From: CAYZXK01 sp964482395
GTDB lineage: Bacteria > Planctomycetota > Phycisphaerae > UBA1845 > Fen-1342
NCBI GenBank assembly: GCA_964482395.1
Contig: CAYZXK010000177.1
Span: 1-20,089 of the forward strand
Reading direction: 5' to 3'
Length of the DNA stretch: 20,089 nucleotides
Shown piece after piece: positions 9,005 to 14,822 of the stretch; positions within the stretch are counted from its first letter, which is position 1; every line of letters begins with the position of its first letter. A program made the translations under genes and the position numbers. The notes under the pieces are model-generated. The model was not told the DNA's origin. It did not search any database and saw only the letters and a program-made list of their open reading frames with translations.

Positions 9005-9264
9005 GTCAGCGTGCGCGATCCGGCCGGCTGCGGTCGTGGCCGACCCCCGGGTTGGGCGTTGGAGGTGGGGGCCGTCAGGCGGTATGTCGGCCAGTTGCCT
9101 GAGCGCCCCCCCGTGGTCCGGCCGCATCGCGCCCGACTCGCGGAGGATGGTGGCCCAGCGTAGCGGCTGGCCGGGCATGCAGACGCGATCGGGATCCGGA
9201 TTAGCGGCCGGCCAATGCCTGGCCGGGCCCCAGGCTTGTGTAGAGAGGCGGTGCGTCCGGTCGG
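9005..9264. other. Convergent gap bamA / elbB
   Basis: These 260 bp lie between the two stop codons. They are GC-rich with no convincing ORF and no T-tract terminator on either strand. The only structure I see is the inverted repeat at 9208-9226. Confidence 0.5.
9208..9226. repeat. Inverted repeat CCGGCCA-N5-TGGCCGG in the convergent gap
   Basis: A perfect 7-bp stem with a 5-nt loop lies 39 bp from the elbB stop, on the side between the two convergent genes. Its position fits a bidirectional 3' end. There is no U-tract on either strand, so a canonical intrinsic terminator is not supported. Confidence 0.3.
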
Positions 9265-9924
9265 CTAGCGCGCCATTTGAAGAATCTGGCGCACTAGGTT
9301 GCGGATACCTTCGTAGATCGCGGCCGGACCTGGGCCGAGCATATACGCCGGCGTGGTGACGATCCGGTGCTCGGTGTCCACCGCGATGCCGGTGACCGGC
9401 TGGTCCTCATGGACGCAGCCCATCGCGACGATCGCCCTGGCGGTTGCCGGGTCATTGCCAATGGTCACTTTGGCCCGGATCCCGCGGCTGCCCGCAATTC
9501 TGGCCAGCGTGGCCGGGGCGATGCAAATGGCACCCACGGGCTTTCCTTGATCCAGGCATTCACCCACCAGCCGGGCGACCTCCGGGTGGACGGAACAATC
9601 TGCGCCCCGCTCGGCGAAGTTGCTGAGGTTCTTGGCCGCTCCATGTCCCCCGGGCAGGATCAGAGCATCCAGCTCGGTCGCCCGGACCGTGGCCAAATCG
9701 CGAATCTCGCCCCGGGCGATCCGGGCCGCCTCTCTCAGAACGTTGCGTCTGGCCCCGGTCGGCTTCCTGGTCAGGTGGTCGATCTCGGCCAGTTCGATGT
9801 CCGGAGCGCAGCAGATTGGGCTGGCGCCTTCCTGATCCAGGGCCAGCAGCGTGAGCACCGATTCGTGGATCTCGGCGCCGTCCAGAAAACCGCACCCGGA
9901 AAGCAGTACTCCGACTTTCGGCAT
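9265..9924 (-). CDS. elbB: ElbB-type DJ-1/PfpI family glyoxalase (isoprenoid biosynthesis protein ElbB)
   Basis: A 219-residue protein closely resembling E. coli ElbB. Shared landmarks are VGVLLSGCG at the N-terminus, DGAEIHESVLTLLAL (15-29), RNVLREAARIARGEI (60-74), LPGGHGAAKNLSNFA (90-104), the nucleophile elbow AICIAPA with Cys134, and VTTPAYML (189-196). From knowledge of the family, ElbB is a DJ-1-like cytoplasmic enzyme reported with glyoxalase activity and named for an effect on lycopene (isoprenoid) yield; its physiological role is unsettled. The ATG at 9924 is chosen because GGGAG (9931-9935) lies 6 nt upstream; a GTG at 9930 is in frame but overlaps that site's spacing. It is divergent from mqnA across 216 bp and convergent with bamA. 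Confidence 0.93.
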   Translation of the reverse strand: MPKVGVLLSGCGFLDGAEIHESVLTLLALDQEGASPICCAPDIELAEIDHLTRKPTGARRNVLREAARIARGEIRDLATVRATELDALILPGGHGAAKNLSNFAERGADCSVHPEVARLVGECLDQGKPVGAICIAPATLARIAGSRGIRAKVTIGNDPATARAIVAMGCVHEDQPVTGIAVDTEHRIVTTPAYMLGPGPAAIYEGIRNLVRQILQMAR

Positions 9925-9979
9925 GGGCACCTCCCGCTTGACAAAATCGGATCCGGATCGCTCCGTTCCGGGTTCAAGC

Positions 9980-10035
9980 GCTGAAAGGAAGGTTGCCTCC
10001 GGCCGCCGCCGGCCGAAGGCCCGCAGGCTTTCAGC
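9980..10035 (-). repeat. Inverted pair GCTGAAAG/CTTTCAGC in the presumed elbB leader
   Basis: GCTGAAAG (9980-9987) and CTTTCAGC (10028-10035) are perfectly complementary. They enclose a GC-rich, self-complementary core (CCGGCCGCCGCCGG, near 9999-10012). If elbB is transcribed from near 10083, the whole element lies in its roughly 160-nt leader and could fold into a branched stem. No known riboswitch is recognised. Confidence 0.3.
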
Positions 10036-10063
10036 ACTTCTGAAACTTCAAGAACCAGCATTT

Positions 10064-10079
10064 GAGGCGCTGACGCCTC
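10064..10079. repeat. Perfect hairpin GAGGCG-CTGA-CGCCTC
   Basis: A 6-bp stem with a tetraloop lies in the elbB/mqnA gap. It overlaps the weak mqnA -35 candidate and would be near the 5' end of an elbB transcript. It may be an operator or a 5' protective stem; unproven. Confidence 0.3.
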
Positions 10080-10097
10080 GTCGGAGTGGATTATACT
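10070..10097. promoter_or_regulatory. Candidate bidirectional promoter of elbB and mqnA
   Basis: The AT-rich step at 10090-10097 reads TATACT on plus (10092-10097) and TATAAT on minus (10095-10090). For mqnA a weak CTGACG (10070-10075) lies 16 nt upstream. For elbB I find no good -35 element. It is the only AT-rich -10-like sequence between the two genes, so it probably serves one or both. Confidence 0.4.
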
Positions 10098-10140
10098 TGG
10101 GCCGGCCATCGCGGTAACCCGGCCCCGGAGGCTGGCGAGG

Positions 10141-10953
10141 ATGTTCCGGCTTGCGGCGGTATCGTTTCTGAACGCCCGCCCCCTGGTGGAAGGGCTGGAT
10201 GACCACCCGCGGGTGGAGGTCCGTTACGACGTACCGGCCCGGCTGGCTGAGGAGCTGGAGCGGGGCGGAGTGGACGCGGCTCTGGTTCCGACCATTGATC
10301 TGCTCCGGGCAGCCGGACGCTACCGGGTGGTTTCGGACGCTTGCATCGGCTGCGACGGCCCGACGCTGACCGTCGGCGTTTTCTCCCGGGTGCCTCCGGA
10401 GCAGATCCGACGGCTCTGGGCGGACGTCGACTCGCATACCTCGGTCGCGCTGGCCCAAGTACTCTGGCGTGAGCGGCATGGCCGCGAGTTGGCGATTCGG
10501 CCGCTCGACGCGTCGGGTGCGGACCTGGCTCAGCTCGATGCGGTCCTGCTGATCGGGGACAAGGTGGTCGCCCCGCGACCGGATCGCCTGGCGTACTGGA
10601 CCGACCTGGGCCAGCTCTGGCGCGAGCATACGGGTCTGCCCTTCGTCTTCGCGGTGTGGGCATGCCACGCCAGCCTTTCGGCCGCGAGGGTGGACGAGCT
10701 ATCGACGTTGTTGTGCCGGGCCCGGGACCGGGGCGTGGCGGCCGCGGACCGGATCGCCGAGCTGCATGGTCCACCGCGGGGCTGGCCGGTGCCGCTGGCC
10801 CGGAGCTATCTTGTGAACTACCTCAGATACAAACTGGATGCTCGAGCGGCGGAGGGAATCAGGTTGTTTGGCCGTCTGTGCAGCGCGGCCGGTTTGGCCC
10901 CGGCCCAGCTTGGCGAATGCTGCGGGTCGGCCGCGGCCGTCGCAGGGGAATGA
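10141..10953 (+). CDS. mqnA: Chorismate dehydratase, futalosine menaquinone pathway
   Basis: MqnA dehydrates chorismate to 3-[(1-carboxyvinyl)oxy]benzoate, the first committed step of the futalosine route to menaquinone, in the cytoplasm. The 270-residue protein has the periplasmic-binding-protein-like fold features of the family: SFLNARPL (8-15), VDAALVPTIDLLR (44-56), DSHTSVALAQVL (97-108), DAVLLIGDKVV (133-143) and DLGQLWREHTGLPFVFAVW (155-173). The ATG at 10141 has GGAGG (10127-10131) at 9-nt spacing, within range. The Cys-rich CIGCDGPT (68-75) differs from the more usual serine-containing form of this segment but keeps the DGP core. It is followed 87 bp later by mqnC, so the two are probably co-transcribed. 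The partners mqnB, mqnE and mqnD are not in the window. Confidence 0.93.
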   Translation: MFRLAAVSFLNARPLVEGLDDHPRVEVRYDVPARLAEELERGGVDAALVPTIDLLRAAGRYRVVSDACIGCDGPTLTVGVFSRVPPEQIRRLWADVDSHTSVALAQVLWRERHGRELAIRPLDASGADLAQLDAVLLIGDKVVAPRPDRLAYWTDLGQLWREHTGLPFVFAVWACHASLSAARVDELSTLLCRARDRGVAAADRIAELHGPPRGWPVPLARSYLVNYLRYKLDARAAEGIRLFGRLCSAAGLAPAQLGECCGSAAAVAGE

Positions 10954-11040
10954 CGGCGCGCCAAGCTGCAACCCGGGTCAGAAGGCGACCGTCCGGCTGG
11001 TGCGGGCAATCCGGACGCCGACTGGTGCCGGGCGTCATGC

Positions 11041-12420
11041 GTGGCGTCGCAAATTCGCGCCGCTGATACACCGATGACGACCAGGACGCAGACCGTTCAG
11101 GTGGGGTCGCGCCTGACCGACGCGGAGGCGTTGGAGCTTTACTTCGACCTGTCGATCCACGAACTGGGCCGGCGGGCTTTTCAGCGGTGCCAGGGGCTGC
11201 ACCCGGAGCCGTATCGCACCTATGTGGTCGATCGCAACATCAATTACTCGAATGTGTGTACCGCCGGCTGTGCCTTCTGCAACTTCCATCGTCGGCCCGG
11301 CCAGGCGGGAGGATACGTGCTCAGCTATGAGGAGATCGGCCGTAAGATCGAGGAGCTCCTGGCCATAGGCGGCACGCAGATTCTGATGCAGGGTGGCTTG
11401 CTGCCGGATGAAGATCACCCCAGCGGCCACGGCCGCCCGCTGGACTGGTATCTGGACCTGCTGCAATTCATCAAGAAGAACTACCCGACGATCCACGTCC
11501 ATGCTTTCAGTCCGCCGGAGGTCTGGGACCTTCATCGGCGGTCCGGCCTGCCGCTCCGCGACCTGCTGCTTCGCCTACAGGAAGCCGGGCTGGACACCAT
11601 CCCCGGGGGCGGGGCCGAGATACTCGTAGACCGGGTCCGCCGCCTCATCAGCCCGCGGAAGACGCGCACCGACGAGTGGCTGGCAGTGATGCGCGAGGCC
11701 CATCGGATCGGCATGAAGACCACCTGCACGATGATGTTCGGCCACCTGGAGACGATTCCCGAGCGTATCGAGCACCTGCGGCGGCTCCGGGACCTTCAGG
11801 ACGAAACTGGCGGGTTGTTATCTTTCACGTTATGGCCGTTTCAGCCGGAAGGAACGCGTCTTTGCCGTTGGAAGGGCGTGGCCAACGACGCAGCCGCCGA
11901 GGGGCGGCGGCCCCGGATAACGCAGGAGGCGGGCGATGAATCGACGGGCCGACAACCTGCGGCCGCAGAGGAGTTTGGGGATCGCCAGCTGGACTGGCAG
12001 CCCGGGCTCCAGCCGCCGAAGGGGCCGCCGGGGCCCGCCCGCCTGGGCCGGCACGGTCTGGGCGGGGTAGCATCTGACGCGGGCCAGGTTCCGGATGGCG
12101 AGCATCTGTGCCTGGCGGACACCCACGAATACCTGAAAATGCTGGCCATCGCCCGCTTGTACCTTGATGACATCCCCAATGTCCAGTCGAGCTGGGTAAC
12201 GATGGGGCCGAAGATCGGGCAGTTGGCTTTGTTCTTCGGGGCCAATGACCTGGGATCGGTGATGATGGAAGAGAATGTGGTATCCGCCGCGGGTACTACC
12301 TTCCGACTGACCGAAGCAGAAATACGTCACCTGATCGCTGACGCCGGCTGGATCCCCCAGCAGCGCGACCAATACTACCGGCCGGTAGCGAGCCATCGGA
12401 CGCCCGGCGCTGCGACTTAG
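11041..12420 (+). CDS. mqnC: Cyclic dehypoxanthinyl futalosine synthase (radical SAM) with an internal insertion
   Basis: MqnC uses a [4Fe-4S] cluster and SAM to cyclise dehypoxanthine futalosine, the third or fourth enzyme of the futalosine pathway. The cluster motif CTAGCAFC gives Cys73, Cys77 and Cys80, preceded by DRNINYSNV, a family signature. Other landmarks are GTQILMQGG (111-119), HVHAFSPPE (152-160), DTIPGGGAEIL (185-195), TMMFGHLET (230-238), LWPFQPEGT (264-272) and, after an insertion, YLKMLAIARLYLDDIPN (364-380) and ENVVSAAG (411-418). At 459 residues it is well above the usual 360-390; the excess is a hydrophilic Gly/Pro/Arg/Gln-rich stretch at about 276-358. The frame is unbroken and all catalytic parts remain, so I expect it to work. 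The start is uncertain: this GTG, or the ATG at 11074 (Met12); neither has a clear Shine-Dalgarno. Confidence 0.92.
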   Translation: MASQIRAADTPMTTRTQTVQVGSRLTDAEALELYFDLSIHELGRRAFQRCQGLHPEPYRTYVVDRNINYSNVCTAGCAFCNFHRRPGQAGGYVLSYEEIGRKIEELLAIGGTQILMQGGLLPDEDHPSGHGRPLDWYLDLLQFIKKNYPTIHVHAFSPPEVWDLHRRSGLPLRDLLLRLQEAGLDTIPGGGAEILVDRVRRLISPRKTRTDEWLAVMREAHRIGMKTTCTMMFGHLETIPERIEHLRRLRDLQDETGGLLSFTLWPFQPEGTRLCRWKGVANDAAAEGRRPRITQEAGDESTGRQPAAAEEFGDRQLDWQPGLQPPKGPPGPARLGRHGLGGVASDAGQVPDGEHLCLADTHEYLKMLAIARLYLDDIPNVQSSWVTMGPKIGQLALFFGANDLGSVMMEENVVSAAGTTFRLTEAEIRHLIADAGWIPQQRDQYYRPVASHRTPGAAT

Positions 12421-12435
12421 CAAGAATCGCCGGTC

Positions 12436-12482
12436 CGGCTGGCGGAATCCACCGAGTGATGCGATCCGGTGCTCGCCAGCCG
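12436..12482 (+). repeat. Two-part stem-loop just after mqnC
   Basis: CGGCTGGCG (12436-12444) pairs with CGCCAGCCG (12474-12482). Inside it CACCG (12450-12454) pairs with CGGTG (12467-12471), a total of 14 bp with an asymmetric internal loop. It begins 16 bp after the mqnC stop. It resembles a transcript-end or 3'-stabilising hairpin, but there is no following T-tract. Confidence 0.4.
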
Positions 12483-12589
12483 CGGGCCGCGGCTCGCGGT
12501 AAGCGTACGATGGGCCGGCCGTCGGCGACGGCTAGCTGCATGCAGTGAGCCGGGCCGATGGGAGGATTACGGCCGAGCGGCTGGGCGGT

Positions 12590-12595
12590 TATGAT
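12590..12595 (+). promoter_or_regulatory. Possible argF -10 element (TATGAT)
   Basis: In the 267-bp mqnC-argF gap, TATGAT (5 of 6 to TATAAT) lies about 92 bp before the argF ATG. Seventeen nt upstream is TTACGG, a poor -35. The gap otherwise contains only short GC-rich hairpins (for example GCCGTC-GGC-GACGGC at 12518-12532) and no gene. Confidence 0.2.
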
Positions 12596-12687
12596 GTCGG
12601 CGGACGCCGCACGGGGCGCGGGTGTGCCGGCATTTTGGCCGCCAGCGTCCAGGTACTGATTGCCGACCTGAATCGGAGATGTCACGC

Positions 12688-13623
12688 ATGCCAGTTTCAC
12701 TTCGCGGACGACACTTGCTGTCCATGAAAGACCTTTCGGGCAATGAGATTCTTGCCATTCTGGACCGGGCAGCGGAGATGAAGGCCGACCGGACTGGACT
12801 TTACCGGCAGGCTCCCCTGGCCGGGAAGACCCTGGCCATGATCTTCCAGAAGCCATCGCTGCGGACGCGGGTCTCATTCGAGGCCGGCATGACGCTGCTG
12901 GGCGGACATGCCATCTACCTGGCGCCCTCGGACATCAAGCTCGGGCAGCGCGAGACGACCGAGGACATCGCCATCGTCCTGTCGCGATACGTGGACCTCA
13001 TCATGGCCCGCGTTTTCGGGCACGACGTCGTCGAGGACCTGGCCCGCCACGCCACCTGCCCGGTCATCAACGGCCTGAGCGACTTTGAGCACCCCTGCCA
13101 GATTCTGGCTGATTTGCTGACCATCCGGGAGCGGAAGGGGAGCCTGAAAGGGCTGCACGCGACCTACATCGGCGACGGCAACAATGTGGCTCACTCGCTG
13201 ATGTACGGTGCGGCCCGGGTCGGCATGAATATGACGATCGCGACCCCGCCGGGATTCGAGCCCAAGCCGAAGGTAATCTCGGAGTCGCAGGAGATCGGGC
13301 GCCAGACCGGGTCGGCGATTCGGGTTCTCAACGATCCGGTCGAAGCTGCCAAAGGTGCGGACGTGCTGTACACCGATGTCTGGGCCTCGATGGGGCAGGA
13401 AGCCGAGGCCGAAGCCCGGCGAGCCAAGTTCCGGGGCTTCCAGATCAACGCCCGGCTGATGGAGCCGGCCAAACCCGACGCGATCATCCTGCATTGCCTG
13501 CCGGCTCACTATGGCGAAGAGATCGACTACGCCACTTCCCGGACGCCCAACTCGGCCATCTTCGACCAGGCCGAGAACCGGATGCACGCCCAGAACGCGT
13601 TGATGGTCATGCTGGCGGGGTGA
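12688..13623 (+). CDS. argF: Ornithine carbamoyltransferase
   Basis: ArgF joins carbamoyl phosphate to ornithine to give citrulline in cytoplasmic arginine synthesis. The protein is about 311 residues, the normal length. It carries the carbamoyl-phosphate site FQKPSLRTRVSFE (the family SxRTR motif), DFEHPCQILADLLT (HPCQ), GDGNNVAHSLM, the ornithine-loop segment YTDVWASMGQE and the HCLPAH motif near the end. HCLP together with DVWASMG separates it from aspartate carbamoyltransferase. The frame is open upstream to 12622, but I choose the ATG at 12688 because GGAG (12675-12678) lies 9 nt before it, while the ATG at 12679 abuts that site. No other arg genes are adjacent. It is the catabolic/anabolic type that cannot be told apart here; the anabolic role is the default without arcA or arcC nearby. 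Confidence 0.96.
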   Translation: MPVSLRGRHLLSMKDLSGNEILAILDRAAEMKADRTGLYRQAPLAGKTLAMIFQKPSLRTRVSFEAGMTLLGGHAIYLAPSDIKLGQRETTEDIAIVLSRYVDLIMARVFGHDVVEDLARHATCPVINGLSDFEHPCQILADLLTIRERKGSLKGLHATYIGDGNNVAHSLMYGAARVGMNMTIATPPGFEPKPKVISESQEIGRQTGSAIRVLNDPVEAAKGADVLYTDVWASMGQEAEAEARRAKFRGFQINARLMEPAKPDAIILHCLPAHYGEEIDYATSRTPNSAIFDQAENRMHAQNALMVMLAG

Positions 13624-13686
13624 CCGTGCTCCGACCCGGACTCGCGCTTGCGGGGACATATTCGGGGCCAAACCTTGAGCGCTTCC

Positions 13687-13716
13687 TTGACAGGACCGAT
13701 CCCGGGGCTTTATGCT
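13687..13716 (+). promoter_or_regulatory. Strong candidate sigma70 promoter for the secreted dockerin-like protein
   Basis: A perfect TTGACA (13687-13692), an 18-nt spacer and TATGCT (13711-13716, 4 of 6). It lies 64 bp after the argF stop. Predicted initiation is near 13723, giving a leader of about 100 nt. It is the best -35 match in the window. Confidence 0.5.
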
Positions 13717-13742
13717 ATTGCTAGGCTACAAGCGTCGAATAC

Positions 13743-13768
13743 GTTTCTGCGGCCGGGCCCGCAGAAGC
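13743..13768 (+). promoter_or_regulatory. Leader stem-loop upstream of the dockerin-like gene
   Basis: GTTTCTGCGG (13743-13752) pairs with CCGCAGAAGC (13759-13768) over 10 bp including one G-U, with a 6-nt loop. It falls about 20 nt into the leader predicted from the promoter at 13687-13716. It has no T-tract, so an argF terminator is less likely than a 5' stabilising or regulatory stem. Confidence 0.4.
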
Positions 13769-13823
13769 CGATAGATGCGGCCGGAACACGTCTGTCCAGG
13801 AGATGAAAGCAGGAGGAAGCACT

Positions 13824-14471
13824 ATGAGGCGCGCACCGTGGATGCTAATAGCAACGTTGGCCGTTTTGGCAGGCTTGGGCATCGCCAGGGCTGGCGCTGA
13901 CCGGCTACCCGCACGTCTGGCCGGTGACATGAACTGCGACGGCCTGGTCAATTTCGCCGACATCAACCCGTTTGTGCTGGCGCTGACCAACCCGGCACAG
14001 TACCAGATCAAGCATCCGGGTTGCCCGATCGAGAATGCCGACATCAATCGCGATGGCCTGGTCGGCTTCGCCGACATCAACCCCTTCGTGGCGTGGCTGG
14101 TGAACTCGGCTCCTTATGTGGACGAGTACTGGGACAGTGGCTGCCTGCCCGAGCGCGGCGGGCAAGGCATGGCATGTGAAGAGGATGATCAGATCACCTA
14201 CACGGTCGGCAGCCACATGGTGCATGTGCTCCACAGCAACGCCGAATACAATTGCTGTCCGGACGACATCGTGATCTCGCTGACGGTCGAAGGGAATGTG
14301 CTGCACTTCGCCGAGGAGGAAGTGCTGAGCACGCCCTGCTTCTGCATCTGCTGCTACGATGTGGAGGCAACGGTTGTCAATCTGCCGTCCGGGACGTACG
14401 TGGCCGAGTTCTGCTGGTACGATTACGGTTTCGGCGACCGCTGCGACGTTCAGGAGATCGTAATTCCATGA
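13824..14471 (+). CDS. Secreted Cys-rich protein with two dockerin-like calcium-binding repeats
   Basis: A 215-residue exported protein of unknown function. A signal peptide (about 1-23, core WMLIATLAVLAGLGIA) is followed by two near-identical repeats 38 residues apart at 35-54 and 73-92: DMNCDGLVNFADINPFV and DINRDGLVGFADINPFV. The DxNxDGxVxxxD loop is the calcium-binding loop of type I dockerins; the INPFV extension is common in planctomycete secreted proteins. The rest (about 107-215) is predicted beta-rich and contains cysteines at 107, 118, 144, 145, 172, 174, 176, 177, 197 and 207, with a CC pair and a CFCICC cluster. Two more (38, 67) lie in the repeat part, making 12 in all and suggesting disulfides outside the cytoplasm. 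The start at 13824 is decided by AGGAGG (13811-13816) 7 nt upstream; the ATG at 13803 abuts its nearest AGGAG. The true partner or ligand is not evident. Confidence 0.85.
   Translation: MRRAPWMLIATLAVLAGLGIARAGADRLPARLAGDMNCDGLVNFADINPFVLALTNPAQYQIKHPGCPIENADINRDGLVGFADINPFVAWLVNSAPYVDEYWDSGCLPERGGQGMACEEDDQITYTVGSHMVHVLHSNAEYNCCPDDIVISLTVEGNVLHFAEEEVLSTPCFCICCYDVEATVVNLPSGTYVAEFCWYDYGFGDRCDVQEIVIP
13926..14099 (+). repeat. Pair of dockerin-like coding repeats
   Basis: Two 60-bp coding units (13926-13985 and 14040-14099), 114 bp apart, encode DMNCDGLVNFADINPFVLAL and DINRDGLVGFADINPFVAWL. Fourteen of the 20 residues are identical, and both keep the Asp/Asn ligands at loop positions 1, 3, 5 and 12. 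Confidence 0.8.
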
Positions 14472-14822
14472 GGTTTCGCGCGCTGGTCCCGCAGGAGGAG
14501 GAGCAACGAAACGCTCATGGATGCCCGTTCCTGCGGTCCTAGCGGCAAGTGCGCTTCCGCCCGGCTGCCGCCCAGATGGTGGGCCCTGGATAGTCGGCTC
14601 TGGAGTCCGTGCCGGTCGGCCAGTCGGTTGCCTGGGTCTCGGGCCGGCCGCGGCACGGGCAGGCTCCGGTTTCTCCGCCTTCGGGTCGGCAGGTCGCAAA
14701 AGGACTGTGGCGCTGGTTACAAGCGTCGGTTGGAGTGCACCTGGGTGCCAATCAATACCAGCCTGCCCAGTGCCGGGCTGAGGTTGATGTCAGCCGAATG
14801 AGCTGCCACGCGGTCTTGGGTC
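14472..14822. other. 351-bp gap between the dockerin-like gene and polA
   Basis: GC-rich with no convincing gene. It holds a purine-rich AGGAGGAGGAG (14493-14503) and small ORFs: 24 codons from an ATG overlapping the upstream stop (14468-14542), and 94 codons from 14517. A weak hairpin is centred on GCAC-CTGG-GTGC near 14737-14748. I find no good promoter for polA and no T-tract terminator. Confidence 0.5.

Noticed and set aside
7256..9178. 640-codon open frame on the minus strand
   Set aside because: It is exactly antisense to bamA; its length is due to high GC and codon bias, and the translation shows no known motif, while bamA is unmistakable.
9938..9943. Perfect TTGACA on the plus strand near the elbB start
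   Set aside because: No -10-like sequence follows at 16-19 nt, and mqnA is nearly 200 bp away; it overlaps the elbB leader region on the other strand.
12536..12545. Perfect 10-bp palindrome CTGCATGCAG before argF
   Set aside because: A single short palindrome without a second copy or a nearby promoter match; chance is a sufficient explanation.
14517..14801. 94-codon ORF downstream of AGGAGGAGGAG
   Set aside because: Spacing to the purine-rich run is about 13 nt, and the product is Arg/Ser/Gly-rich noise with no hydrophobic pattern or known motif.
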